Assembly: GCA_022432975.1 (NCBI GenBank)
Contig: CM039509.1
Coordinates: forward strand, 20,553,432 to 20,617,431
DNA: 64,000 bases
Direction of reading: 5' to 3'
Source: Begonia masoniana
Lineage: Eukaryota; Streptophyta; Magnoliopsida; Cucurbitales; Begoniaceae
This document shows, in pieces, positions 1 to 11,328 of this stretch. Within the stretch, counting starts at the first letter, position 1; each line of letters opens with the position of its first letter. The notes beneath the pieces are model-generated. The model had not been told where the DNA came from. It saw only the letters and a list, made by a program, of their open reading frames with translations, and did no database searches. The position numbers and the translations under genes are program-made.

Positions 1-84
1 CAGCCGCCTCATCTCCCCCATGATCGCCTCCATTTGTAAATTTGGCATGTTAGCTGGACGTTGGTTGTCTTCTGCGTCAGACAT
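1..84 (-). CDS. Ty3/gypsy gag, N-terminal fragment (runs off window)
   Basis: A reading frame starts with ATG at 84-82 and stays open for 28 codons to the window edge. It opens MSDAEDNQRP and ends with a Met/Glu-rich stretch. That short acidic start, the upstream leader, the tRNA-primer-like site and the LTR at 1472-1982 fit the first codons of a gypsy gag, the structural protein that packages the element RNA. Only the first 28 residues are visible, so the family is inferred from position more than from sequence. Confidence 0.5.
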   Translation of the reverse strand, partial: MSDAEDNQRPANMPNLQMEAIMGEMRRL

Positions 85-107
85 GGTTAGGTATTCTCTG
101 CAAGAAT

Positions 108-553
108 GTAGAAGGTGAAGTAAAATAGGACCTCACAACACTCCCTCACGTGTTTCACTTGAAAATGTGGAAAATCACTCAATTTCACTCGTGTTTGCAC
201 TCAATAATACTGGCTTTTATCTTTAGATATGCTCACCCACTCGTGCATTTTTCCACTCGAATTTTTTTTTTTAACTAATCAAATAGTAATAAATGAGTCT
301 TCCTACAATAACAAAAATTGACAAACCAAAATAAAAAGAACAAAAAATAAATAAATAATGGCAAAATAGGTACTACAATTGCGAAACAAATAAGAAAGTA
401 GAAGGTGAAGAAATATTGGACCTCACAGCACTCCCTCACGTGTTTCACTCGAAATGAAGAAAAATCACTCAATTGCACTCGTGTTTACACTCAATAATAT
501 TGGTTGTTACCCTCTAATATGCTCACTCACTCGTGCCTTTTTCCACTTGAATT
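108..553. repeat. Pair of ~155-bp direct repeats in retroelement leader
   Basis: The segments 108-262 and 398-553 are clearly similar along their length. Both begin GTAGAAGGTGAAG, pass through CTCCCTCACGTGTTTCACT, and end TTTTTCCACT(C/T)GAATT. They are separated by about 135 bp of AT-rich sequence. They lie between the gag start and the LTR of the minus-strand element, so this is an internal duplication of its untranslated leader. Confidence 0.75.
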
Positions 554-756
554 CTCTTTGATTTCTTTCGAAACTAACCGAATAGTAATGAAAATTCACA
601 AGTAGCGAATCAAACAAGACAAACCAAAATAACAGACGCTACAATAAGTGATGAAAGAACTAGCTCAAAATAATTAGAATAGTATAAGGATGCAAAGGAA
701 TAATCCAATAAAGTAAGGTAGTCAAACAGATTTAGAGAACCACAATTTTTTTTTTT

Positions 757-882
757 TTCAATTTGTAACCGAATTGGTAACCGAATTTGTAACCGAATTG
801 GTAACCGAATTTGTAACAGAATTGGTAACCGAATTTGTAACCGAATTTGTAACAGAATTGGTAACTGAATTTGTAGATAATG
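757..882. repeat. Tandem repeat of a ~12-nt unit (TTTGTAACCGAA / TTGGTAACCGAA)
   Basis: About ten copies of a 12-nt unit alternate between TTTGTAACCGAA and TTGGTAACCGAA, with a few substitutions. The array lies in the same untranslated leader as the 155-bp duplication. Confidence 0.85.
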
Positions 883-1458
883 TTTTAGTGCCCAAACCAG
901 ATCAGAATTTTACGTTCAGGTACGATTTAGAAAGATAAAAATCTCATCTAACAACTTAAAGAATAACACTTTCACAATCGGAATCGTTATCAAGATGAAA
1001 ACTGCGAAATACTTTTGAGCATCACCAATCCTTGACAGTTACAAAATTTCACTTTTGAATAAGCAAACAAGATCCGATTTTGACGTTTCAATACTGATCG
1101 GAAAGATAAAATGCTAATTCACAAATCATAAGATGGTGACAATTTTATTTGAGGTCTAGAAAACATTCGAATGATTAAAATAGTTTTAACCAGATTCTAG
1201 TGGACTAGAATGAAATTGGCGACAGTTACAAAAATTTGAATTTGAATAGGCAAACAAGATCCGATTTTGACGTTTCAACACAGATCGGAAAGCTCACGCG
1301 CCGTTCTATGATTCATATGAAGACGATTTTTTCGTTTGATGCATACATGAATAGAGAATCATCGAGATAAATTGAAACAGATTTCAAGACTCAAGAACAA
1401 AATTTCTGAAACAAAACAAAACGGAAATGAGGGATAGAACCTGACGAACTCGATTTGA

Positions 1459-1471
1459 CTTTGATACCCAA
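1459..1471 (-). other. Putative primer-binding site
   Basis: The minus strand reads TTGGGTATCAAAG directly after the CA end of the LTR. It resembles the TGGTATC(A/G)AAG start of an initiator-methionine tRNA primer site, with one extra G. The position fits, but the extra base lowers confidence. Confidence 0.45.
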
Positions 1472-1982
1472 TGATGTGAACCACGCCAACGATGTGATAG
1501 TGACCCACGATCAAAATATTGGCATCGTCGCTAACCCAGAATCTACAAGTTCGAAGAGGAAATCCTTGACCCGAAATCTATACAGATCCGAACCTTAGAA
1601 TGAGGAGGACGCCACAAACGAATATGCCTGTTCGTTTGATAAGTCAGATTTTGAACGCCACAAGGAGAACATGTTCGGAGTTTCTTTAAGAAACTAAGAG
1701 AATTTCTCTCACAATTAGATAAAACCTGATTTCTTTTTTATTCATCTAAGAATGGATTTATAGGCATGAAACACCTCTTCATGCTAGGGTTTCTAGGGTT
1801 TCCTTTAAGAACAAAAATTACTAATCTGCCATTCTAACTCTTAATTAAAATAATAATAATTGGTAAAATAACGACAACTTAAGAAAATGACTTATGACTC
1901 GACATTTGACAAGTACCTTTTAAACCCTAAAAACGACAATCGAAGTAACTAAATAAATAAAACGACAATGATATAAATATCA
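1472..1982 (-). mobile_element. LTR of minus-strand Ty3/gypsy element
   Basis: On the minus strand this segment starts TGATATTTATATCA, contains a CCTATAAATCC TATA-like box (plus 1757-1767), and ends GGTTCACATCA immediately before the primer-like site. It is about 511 bp. The boundaries come from TG/CA ends, the primer site and the stop codon of the pol-like frame next to it. No second copy is in the window to confirm them. Confidence 0.5.
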
Positions 1983-2174
1983 TCCCAAAACAGCTTGGAT
2001 TACGAGAACAATCTCTGGTATATCTGGTTCTTGGTTCCGAATGCAATTTCTTTCTTGAGGTAAGATTTGACGGACCAAATTGCTCATTTGCTCCTTAATC
2101 TGCTTTGCCTTTGCTCTCGTTATTGATCCAGCCACTTGTAATGTATCCGTCTTGAGATCCTCATCAAAAACCAT
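1980..2174 (-). pseudogene. C-terminal tail of a Ty3/gypsy pol polyprotein
   Basis: A 64-residue frame contains SITRAKAKQIKEQMSNLVRQ. It closely resembles the TRARAK(K/R)-type tail at the end of many plant gypsy polyproteins. It ends next to the LTR at 1982, as a pol 3' end should. No integrase or reverse transcriptase is seen upstream in 2175-3011, so this is a remnant. The order pol tail - LTR - primer site - gag would fit two element copies sharing one LTR, or a nearby truncated copy. Confidence 0.5.
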
Positions 2175-3011
2175 CTTTTAAAGAAAACTTCAATGCATCT
2201 TTTAACAACTAAATGTTTATGTCAAAAATACAATACACTTTAATCCCAACATGTATAATCATCACACAATCCTACATGTTCTCAGGCTTTCTCTGGCAGG
2301 GCTGTAGAACCCTATGCATTGCTTCCTCTCGAGGTTTAGAGATTTTCAACCTAATGAGAAAATTAAGTTGATCTCCTTCTCGTTTCCATAGTCATACACA
2401 TCGCACATGAATAGACAAGTCCAACTATTAGAATCATGTGTTACCAAGTTTGTCAACTTCCTATTTTCCTCAAATGCATGTTTTAACACATTTTATAAAG
2501 TCAATGTCATGCACATTTAAAACCATGAATTTCACCTATACAAATCATTTTGAAGATCAGTATATCACATTGATTTAAAATAAAGTTTTTATAACATTAC
2601 AATACAATTTGAAAACATAAATTTTTATAAAACATCATTCATTTCATATCAAAACAACATCCATTTAATCACTTCAATTCACAATCAAAATTCTAAGTCT
2701 AACTAGAACCAATGACATAATTTAAATCTATCTACACCTAAACAATGCAATAAATGTTAAATTAACTATTCTAAATGTTGGATTTACTTACTTATTGAAG
2801 GTTCCACCTCTCCTATGAAATTTTTGCCAAATGAACTAATTTTTAGTCCTATAGAATCGTCTTCTCAAGTTGAGTAACTTTTCTTTGAGGAGCTAGCAAA
2901 AATCTCACTTTTCTCCCTTTTTTTCTCTCTTTTTTCTCATTTTTCTCTTAGCTTTTTCTCTCTTCTCAATCTTAATGCTTGGCACGAAAATGACTGACTC
3001 TTTAACCTATG
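2175..3011. other. AT-rich stretch, no gene recognised
   Basis: No open frame, RNA gene or repeat of note is seen. There is a T/C-rich run at about 2900-2970. The last five bases, CTATG (3007-3011), are a near match to CTAGG at 11329-11333 and probably form the target duplication of the Cassandra element. Confidence 0.5.
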
Positions 3012-3220
3012 TGTGATGACCCGGATGTGTACGTGTGAATACAATTATGGGGCAAACCTCGAGTTCCGGGGTGGATCCCGGACTCTAGTGTAGGCGAATC
3101 CCGGGTCGTAGAGAGGGAGTCGTCACAATCCCACATCGTTTGGGGAAGGTATATGGAAATGAAACATATGTAAAGAAACCCTCCCAAGATACTAAGACGA
3201 GTTTTGGAGCACAATTGACA

Positions 3221-3286
3221 ACGGATCCCATAAGAACTCCGAAGTTAAAAGTGCTTCAGCGAGAGTAGTAGTAGGTTGGGTGACTG
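3221..3286 (+). ncRNA. 5S rRNA-like domain in Cassandra LTR1 (5' part, interrupted)
   Basis: From ACGGATCCCATAAGAACTCC onward, through the AAGTTAAAAGTGCTTC box and GCGAGAGTAGTA, the sequence follows the 3' two-thirds of plant 5S rRNA, including its internal box A and the start of box C. It breaks inside box C at 3286 and resumes at 10780 (ACTGGGAAGTCC). This is not a functional 5S gene. It is the domesticated 5S segment of a Cassandra LTR. Confidence 0.85.
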
Positions 3287-5706
3287 TGTAACGACCCCAA
3301 CCCCGTAGGGCCGTCACAGGACTTGACTTTACATTGACATAACTTTGACCTAAGCCCTCGTATTTTCGCATAAGATTTTTCATTTTTACTTAACACTTTA
3401 AAAGAAAACGGACATAGACAATTGACCCACCTCATTTTTTTTTTCTTTTTCCTACTTTTCTCCCTTTCTTTCAACTACACTTCTTCCATAAACTTACCCC
3501 GAACATTTCTAAACATAAAATACCTCAACCCTCAAAATCCCAACTTAAAACGGAGTCCAAAAACATATCCGAAAACGTATTAAAATTCACGGAAACGAAC
3601 TGCGTGGATCGCTCTAAAAATCGAGCGTATTCTTACCTGTTTTAAAATGACCAAACAGTTCCAGTATATTTCTAAAATTAAGACTCCACATTCTAAACGT
3701 TCTACTTCCACTACATATATATCAAACTCAACTTTTCATACATTTTTCAAAAAAATCATCTATCCACATACATAGACACTTCCGTTCACTTTCTTAATCA
3801 AAACGAAACGTAAACATACCCAAAACAGACACGTCCACATACTAACCACAGACACATACTAACCACGGTCGGAATCGCCCTAACAATATTGCCGGGTTGC
3901 CGCCATAGTCGTACTCCTCCAACCGCGTCTGTAATCTTTGTGTGCTCGTGGAAACTCACCGTACATGTTCTTCCCCACCTACATTACAGAACTCAAACTA
4001 TAAGCCTAATGCTTAGCAAGTAGTGACAATATGAATTTAAAACATTTTACTTAACATATGCAGTTTCTACAGTTTCATCGTACATAATCATTTCGTTTCA
4101 GTTTATATCGTTTCCATTGTACATACATGTAATCCTCTACCAATGGAGAGCGGATTAGTTTCTTCATCTCTAGACGTTCCACAACTTCATCTGAAGGGTG
4201 AACCACTTCCCTCAGACGTTCTATATTTTCTGGACGTTCCACATTTTACATCTGAAGGGTGAACCACTTCCCTCAGACACTATACATTTTCATTTTACAT
4301 CGTTGTAGTTTCTACGTTCAAATCGTGAAATCATATGCTAAAACATTTTCGTACTTTTTCTAAAACATGATGCATAGTCTAAACATACTTAAAACATGCA
4401 GACAAATCCTACGTCCTGTGATGTAGGCCAAAAGGGCAACGCGTAAACATACACTACTTACCTGGCGTCCTTAGCAATTTGTCTCTATCTGAAATCTTAA
4501 CCGTGGAACCTGAAAAACCTAAATATCAAAACATTGCATTAGAACTCGCTCGGCATAACTAAACTCTCATTTTCGTGAAAACATCTCAAACTACTATTTC
4601 TAGCCTAATCCAACTAAAATCTAACTAAACAGGCCACTAATTTGGGTTCGGTAAAAACCAACCCGAAACTTCAAACGTGCATAACTTTTGCGTCGGTTGT
4701 CGGAATCGAACGATTCCAGCGGCCACATACTCCTCTAATAATCTATTTTAAACTGCCAAAAGGAAATTTAAAACAAACGACCATAGCTAGGTCAAAATGC
4801 TAAAAACCCGATTCTGCCCTTCACCCGGAATTTCCCCCATTTCTGATTTTCTATCAATTCTCACACCTTTCCTCACCAATCGACCACATATACCCTCAAT
4901 TAGAATAATCTAACCAAAAATCGAAGTTTCCAATTAAGAAAACCCTAGGCTCAAACTCGGGTCCCCTGTTTCCAGCTCAACCCGAGCACCATGCTGCTCG
5001 GCGATCCACGCCGGCATTAATCTCGGCAATACAACGCCGAGAGCAGCCAAAAATAGCCGGTGATCGGAGCTCAATGCAGCTCGTCACCCTCGGCCACAAT
5101 TCGAGCAAGAACAGGGCCAAAAATCGAGCTTACCGTTCGGTTTGTGCGCGAAGACGGTCGGAAATGGCAGCCCTGGAATCGCCGACGTTGTCTGGCCGGA
5201 AAACGTCAAGGAATCGCGGTGGACGTCGGAGGAGAGTCGTCGCTCGGATCTCTCTGTCGTCTGGAGCTCGGCAGCAGAATGGCTTCTTCTTGAAGCCATT
5301 CTGTTTTAAATAAAAATTATAATTTTTACTTACCAAATTACTTAAATGCCCTTCCCTCAATTCTATACTTAATTCTTTAATTAGTCTATCGATTCGGTTT
5401 CTCTGCAATTTCTTTATTTCTCCAAATATTCCAATTTAATCTTAGAGTTCTAACAAAACTCACCGTTCATAAAACGGACTTATTTTGCTATTTTTACGAA
5501 TTAACATACTAAAAGGCTAAAACGGGAACTCTAGGATTACTCTTTTGATTTGGATTTCTAAAATTTCACTTATTCCTCTAAAAATTCCCATAAATTCCTA
5601 GGGCTCTAAAGAAACATCCCGCTCAAGAAAATACTTTAATTTGCTATTTTACGAAAATAACCTAAGAAATTAGAAAACCCTAAGATCCGAAAACCCGGGC
5701 GTTACA
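3287..5706 (-). repeat. 3' LTR of the gag-only element
   Basis: Near-identical to 8356-10774. The element is on the minus strand, so this is the downstream LTR. It contains a 60-bp tandem duplication (4173-4278; repeated at 9241-9346). On the minus strand there is a splice-donor-like CAGGTAAGT at 4463-4456 and an acceptor-like TGTAG/GT ending at 3979. Frames of 70-90 codons that recur in both LTRs are duplicated because the LTR is duplicated and are not called as genes. Confidence 0.9.
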
Positions 5707-7048
5707 TCATTCCCTCCTTAAATGAAATTTTGTCCTCAAAATTGTTGCTTAGTCAATCCTCTTATTTCTCACTCCAATGCTACCACCGTAATTACTGTTG
5801 CAATACTAAATCTTGATTACACTATAGCCTTAATCACCTATCGGGTAATGAAAATTCTTAGATTTTCAAAGTTGTGATTCTCCTAACTATACATTTGTAA
5901 CTCAATCACTCATACGTCCATTGCTTTCAACCTAATCCATTATCACTTAATCTCTCAAATCTCCCCCAACTCAACCTCCACTCTAGTTTTCCTCGAATTA
6001 AATTCAATTGTTTCCCTACTTTTCTCATACCACATCAATCTAACGCATCTATAGCCATCATAATTCCTCGAAGCTTCTTCTATTACTTAATATGGAGGAC
6101 CTAATACATAGCCTTCTTATCCTAATTCTTCCACTTCCAAGTCCTCCTATACCTTACCATCAAATTTCTAATCCATCACTCGCTCCTATACACCTATGGA
6201 CATTGGGCAAACATGACTTTCCATTAGTCACTCCAACACAATCCTAGTACTCGGGGCTCTGAATACTTAAATTTACCCCCTTTTCTTTCAAAGTATTCTC
6301 TAAGTCGCTATACTTGTGTCCACTATGCTCGATTTATCCCACTTTCACCTTGGTTGTCACCAAACACTATCAAATTCTTAGGTCTACTAATTCCTTAAAC
6401 CATTCTTTCAATACTTCAACGGTGCAAAGACACTTCGACGTAACTTATGAGTCGCAATTTACCTAAACCTTTTGACTTATCTCACATGAAACACTAAACA
6501 CCTAAATGCTAACCTTCTTATTTTAACTCTCAATTAAACCTAAAGGCCTTTACACTTACCCTTATAAATCTATACACAATTCTAAATCTATCCTATCATC
6601 CTTTTTACCTTACATCGCATAGTTCCTATTTTCCTCATTCAAAATTTCATATATTTTCCCAATTTGCACACCACTAGATTCTAATGAATTAAACCTCAAC
6701 TTTCAACCTTCCCTTTTTCCTACTTCATAAACTACATAATACCAATTCTAATCATTTCCCTAAGTTTCTCAACACATAAACAAATATTTATTTCCTCTCA
6801 AGGTTTTCTCTAAAATTCACTAATTAATCTATCCACTTCTGCTTTCTCAAAAATCAGGTCCTAAGTATTCTCCTCAATCCTTTACATCAATTTCCTCAAA
6901 CGGCTATCTTGTTAGCAAACTTGTTGCAGATAATTTAACGCCTTAAATCTAAATCTCCTTACCTCCCTAGTCCTTGAGTCTAGTTCAAACATGCTACATA
7001 ACTTCTATACGACTTATCCTAACATTTCTACTTTAGCATCTTCTATAA
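5707..7048 (-). other. Noncoding internal spacer where pol would lie
   Basis: This 1.34-kb, C/T-rich stretch lies between the gag remnant and the 3' LTR. No pol motif (DTG, FIDD, HHCC or the integrase acidic triad) can be read on either strand. At the LTR edge the minus strand reads AAATTTCATTTAAGGAGGG, a polypurine tract typical of gypsy elements (plus 5710-5730). Pol has therefore been replaced or eroded here. Confidence 0.6.
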
Positions 7049-8222
7049 TTAATTAAAATGAAACATACCTGCAACTACGGTAGGCTGCTCTTCGTTGTCT
7101 GCACTATTGAGGGAGAAGATTCTTGGCGATACTCTTGTGAGTCCTTTGTTCCGTGTCAGGCAGTCTCTGGCAAGATGGCCCGTCCTATTGCAAACAAAGC
7201 ACTGCCCTTTACCTTTCTTAGGACAGTTCCTGGAGAGATGACCTACCTCTTGACACTTGGAACACCTTCCTAGATTCTTCTTTGGACAGTCCGTAGAAAT
7301 ATGACCTTGCTCATTACAGATAAAACATCGGCCCGAACCTGCCTTGCACACCCCATCATGGAACTTCTTACACGTTGGGCATTGAGGGAACTGCGAATAT
7401 CCAGAGGCACGTTTTTCATTTCCTTGACTAATTTCTTCATCACTCGTCCTCTTTGTGCCCCTCGGTGGTTGTTGTTCTTCGTCACTTTGTTGAGTCATAG
7501 ATTCTCTGAAGGGCTTTCTCGACATTTCTCTTTGTCGCTGTAGTTTCATTTCAATATTATCCAGTTCTAACGCCTTGGCCACAACCAAATGGTACGGCAC
7601 GTCGTCGATGCCTGCAGTCTTTACTCCTTTTAGAATCTCTAACTTTAAACCTTCCACAAACTGAAAAACTTTATCCTCATCGTTGCCAACCAAAGGACCT
7701 GCATAGCGAGATAAAGACTCAAACCTTTGTACATAGTCGGCCACTGTTCCCGTTTGGCATAGTTTGGAAAAACTATGCTCTCTTGTTGGCTCGGTGAGTG
7801 CGACTAAAATACTTGTTGTAGAATGTCGTCTTGAACTGTTCCCACGTCATAACCTTTGTATCCGTAGCGGCCATCACTGTATCCCACCAGAAAATGGCAT
7901 CTTTATCCAAGTTAAATACCGCACACGTTACCTTGTCGGTTTCCTCTACCTTAGCATAAGCAAACATGCTCTCGATCTTGTGAATCCACTCCTCGGCGCA
8001 AGTGGGATCCAAAGACTGTCCATCGAATGTCGGGGGCCTAAGCCGTCTAGACCTTTCTCCACCTTGGTCCTGAGAATCGTTACCTTGTCCATTTCGATTT
8101 AGCAAAACCCCTATCTGTTCTGACTGTTGGCGTAATATGTCCATAAACTGGCTATTGGGATCCATTCGAGGTTGTTTAGGTACTCCCGGCCTTTTCTTGT
8201 ACCTAGACATGTTAGAAAACAC
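7049..8222 (-). pseudogene. Gag with three CCHC zinc knuckles, broken by a frameshift
   Basis: The first part (8222-7773) has the plant gypsy gag core: LRPPTFDGQSLDPTCAEEW, a WWD motif and FYNKYFSRTHRANKRA. It stops at a TAG just after this motif, and the frame shifts by one base near 7770-7744. The second part (7744-7049) continues the same domain and ends in a basic region with three consecutive CX2CX4HX4C knuckles, at residues 140-153, 161-174 and 182-195 of that frame. A further CX2C...C cluster precedes them. Gags of the other gypsy elements in this window show one knuckle. The protein stops shortly after the motif that normally leads into protease. It would bind RNA and build the particle, but this copy is interrupted. 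Confidence 0.85.
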
Positions 8223-8339
8223 AAAACACTATAAACATCTATAGATCATTACTTAAACTTAAACACTTACAGTTGACGAAGCACTTCCATGGGGCGAGTG
8301 ACATTGTTAGGTAATCAACTGAATGATTGCGACCACGTG

Positions 8340-8353
8340 TCTCTGATACCATA
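8340..8353 (-). other. Primer-binding site of the gag-only element
   Basis: The minus strand reads TTATGGTATCAGAG directly after the LTR end GTCGTTACAG. It matches the initiator-Met tRNA primer site (TGGTATCAGAG) used by most plant gypsy elements. Confidence 0.8.
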
Positions 8354-8355
8354 AC

Positions 8356-10774
8356 TGTAACGACCCCAACCCCGTAGGGCCGTCACAGGACTTGACTTTA
8401 CATTGACATAACTTTGACCTAAGCCCTCGTATTTTCGCATAAGATTTTTCATTTTTACTTAACACTTTAAAAGAAAACGGACATAGACAATTGACCCACC
8501 TCATTTTTTTTTCTTTTTCCTACTTTTCTCCCTTTCTTTCAACTACACTTCTTCCATAAACTTACCCCGAACATTTCTAAACATAAAATACCTCAACCCT
8601 CAAAATCCCAACTCAAAACGGAGTTCAAAAACAGATCTGAAAACGTATTAAAATTCACGGAAACAAACTGCATGGATCGCTCTAAAAATCGAGCGTATCC
8701 TTACCTGTTTTAAAATAACCAAATAGTTCTAGTATATTTCTAAAATTAAGACTCCACATTCTAAACGTTCTACTTCCACTACATATATATCAAACTCAAC
8801 TTTTCATACATTTTTCAAAAAAATCATCTATCCACATACATAGACACTTCCATTCACTTTCTTAATCAAAACGACACGTAAACATACCCAAAACAGACAC
8901 GTCCACATACTAACCACAGACACATACTAACCACGGTCGGAATCGCCCTAACAATATTGCCGGGTTGCCGCCATAGTCGTACTCCTCCAACCGCGTCTGT
9001 AATCTTTGTGTGCTTGTGGAAACTCACCGTACATGTTCTTCCCCACCTACATCACAGAACTCAAACTATAAGCCTAATGCTTAGCAAGTAGTGACAATAT
9101 GAATTTAAAACATTTTACTTAACATATGCAGTTTCTACAGTTTCATCGTACATAATCATTTCGTTTCAGTTTATATCGTTTCCATCATACATACATGTAA
9201 TCCTCTACCAATGGAGGGCGGATTAGTTTCTCCATCTCTAGACGTTCCACAACTTTATCTGAAGGGTGAACCAATTCCCTCAGACGTTCTATATTTTCTG
9301 GACGTTCCACATTTTACATCTGAAGGGTGAACCACTTCCCTCAGACACTATACATTTTCATTTTACATCGTTGTAGTTTCTACGTTCAAATCGTGAAATC
9401 ATATGCTAAAACATTTTTGTACTTTTTCTAAAACATGATGCATAGTCTAAACATACTTAAAACATGCAGACAAATCCTAACGTCCTGTGATGTAGGCCAA
9501 AAGGGCAACGCATAAACATACACTACTTACCTGGCGTCCTTAGCAATTTGTCTCTATCTGAAATCTTAACCGTGGAACCTGAAAAACCTAAATATCAAAA
9601 CATTGCATTAGAACTCGCTCGGCATAACTAAACTCTCATTTTCGTGAAAACATCTCAAACTACTATTTCTAGCCTAATCAAACTAAAATCTAACTAAACG
9701 GGCCACTAATTTGGGTTCGGTAAAAACCGATCTGAAACTTCAAACGTGCATAACTTTTGCGTCGTTGTCGGAATCGAACGATTCCAGCGGCCACAGACTC
9801 CTCTAATAACCTATTTTAACCTGCCAAAAGGAAATTTAAAACAAACGAATATAGCTAGGTCAAAATGGCAAAAACCCGATTCTGCCCTTCACTCGGAATT
9901 TCCCCCATTTCCGATTTTCTATCAATTCTCACACCTTTCCTCACCAATCGACCACATATACCCTCAATTAGAATAATCTAACCAAAAATCGAAGTTTCCA
10001 ATTAAGAAAACCCTAGGCTCAAACTCGGGTCCCCTGTTTCCAGCTCAACCCGAGCACCATGCTGCTCGGCAATCCACGCCGGCATTAATCTCGGCAATAC
10101 AACGCCAAGAGCAGCCAAAAACGGCCGGTGATCGGAGCATAACGCAGCTCGTCACCCTCAGCCACAATTCGAGCAAGAACAGGGCCAAAAATTGAGCTTA
10201 CCGTTCGATTTGTGCGCGAAGACGGTCGGAAATGGCAGCCCTAGAATCGCCGACGTTGTCTGGCCGGAAAACGTTGAGGAATCGCGGTGGACGTCGGAGG
10301 AGAGTCGTCGCTCGGCTTTCTCTGTCGTCGGGAGCTCGGCAGCAGAATGGCTTCTTCATGAAGCCATTCTGTTTTAAATAAAAATTATAATTTTTACTTA
10401 CCAAATTACTTAAATGCCCTTCCCTCAATTCTATGCTTAATTCTTTAATTAGTTTATCGATTCGGTTTCTCTGCAATTTCTTTATTTCTCCAAATATTCC
10501 AATTTAATCTTAGAGTTCTAACAAAACTCACCGTTCACAAAACGGACTTATTTTGCTATTTTTACGAATTAACATACTAAAAGGTTAAAACGGGAACTCT
10601 AGCATTACTCTTTTGATTTGGATTTCTAAAATTTCACTTATTCCTCTAAAAATTCCCAAAAATTCCTAGGGCTCCAAAGAAACATCCCGCTCAAGAAAAT
10701 ACTTTAATTTGCTATTTTACGAAAATAACCTAAGAAATTAGAAAACTCTAAGATCCGAAAACCCGGGCATTACA
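8356..10774 (-). repeat. 5' LTR of the gag-only element
   Basis: This is the upstream LTR for the minus-strand element and pairs with 3287-5706. It ends at the target duplication GACTG (10775-10779). Like its partner it holds the 60-bp duplication (9241-9346). The splice-donor-like GTAAGT is at 9530-9525 and the acceptor-like TGTAG/GT ends at 9047, both on the minus strand. Confidence 0.9.
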
Positions 10775-10880
10775 GACTGACTGGGAAGTCCTCGCCAAAC
10801 AAAGACGTGAGGGGGGGATATTGGGCCACGACCCAATCCCCAGAGCAGACAATATCTTACTGGGAAAATTGGTCGTTACA

Positions 10881-10951
10881 AATGGTATCAGAGCCTGTAC
10901 CCAACCGGAAATATGGCCAACGGCGACGTTGGGCCCCCGAGGAGGGGTGAT
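10881..10951 (+). other. Internal region of Cassandra: primer site and polypurine tract
   Basis: The complete internal part of the element is 71 bp. It begins AATGGTATCAGAGC, a full initiator-Met tRNA primer site, and ends with the purine-rich CCGAGGAGGGGTGATT just before LTR2. Confidence 0.9.
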
Positions 10952-11328
10952 TGTGATGACCCAGATGTGTACGTGTGAGTACGATTGAGATGCAAACCTC
11001 AATTTACGGGGTTGATGCCAAACTCAAGTGTAGGCAAATCCCGGGTCGTAGAGAGGGGGTTGTCATAATCCCACATCGCTTAGGGAAGGTATATGGAAAT
11101 GAAACATATGTAAGGAAACCTTCCCAAGATAGTAAGACACGTTTTGGAACACAATTGGTAACGGATCCCATAAGAACTCTGAAGTTAAAAGTACTTCAGC
11201 GAGAGCAGTACCAGGTTGGGTGACCGACTGGAAAGTCTTCGCCAAACAAAGCCGTCATGGGAGGATATTGGGTTACGACCCAATCCCCAGAGCGGACAAT
11301 ATCTTACTGGAAAAAATGGGTCGTTACA
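10952..11328 (+). repeat. Cassandra LTR2 (intact)
   Basis: The full-length LTR runs TGTGATGACCC to TCGTTACA. Its 5S-like domain is uninterrupted at 11161-11243, including the whole GGTTGGGTGACC box-C-like stretch that is broken in LTR1. This gives the reference sequence for what LTR1 looked like before insertion. Confidence 0.92.

Larger units (their letters stand above)
3287..10774 (-). mobile_element. Gag-only, non-autonomous Ty3/gypsy element (TR-GAG-like)
   Basis: The element has two long LTRs: 3287-5706 (2420 bp) and 8356-10774 (2419 bp). Both read TGTAACGACCCC to CGTTACA or CATTACA on the plus strand and differ at few sites by eye. The perfect 5-bp target duplication GACTG is at 3282-3286 and 10775-10779. 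The internal part is only 2.65 kb: primer site, a broken gag (8222-7049) and about 1.3 kb of noncoding DNA, with no protease, reverse transcriptase or integrase. This matches the class described as terminal-repeat retrotransposons with a GAG domain, which must borrow pol. It inserted into the 5S domain of a Cassandra LTR. Confidence 0.88.
3012..11328 (+). mobile_element. Cassandra-type TRIM retrotransposon, split by a nested element
   Basis: Two ~377-bp LTRs start TGTGATGACCC and end GGTCGTTACA. LTR1 is 3012-3286 plus 10780-10880 and LTR2 is 10952-11328. Between them are 71 bp holding a TGGTATCAGAGC primer site and a short purine-rich tract, with no coding capacity. The LTRs carry a 5S-rRNA-like segment, which is the hallmark of Cassandra terminal-repeat retrotransposons in miniature. 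Such elements depend on proteins supplied by other elements. Flanks are CTATG and CTAGG, a one-mismatch target duplication. LTR1 is interrupted by the gypsy element 3287-10774. Confidence 0.92.

Noticed and set aside
5130..5408. A 92-codon minus-strand frame that is almost identical at 10198-10476
   Set aside because: Both copies are the same position in the two LTRs of the gag-only element; the similarity comes from LTR duplication, and no protein family is recognised.
10883..10894. tRNA-like TGGTATCAGAGC sequences here and at several other places
   Set aside because: They are 12-14 nt primer-binding sites complementary to the initiator-Met tRNA 3' end, not tRNA genes; no cloverleaf was found.
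11161..11243. A 5S rRNA gene
   Set aside because: The 5' third of 5S rRNA is missing, there are many substitutions, and it lies inside a Cassandra LTR.
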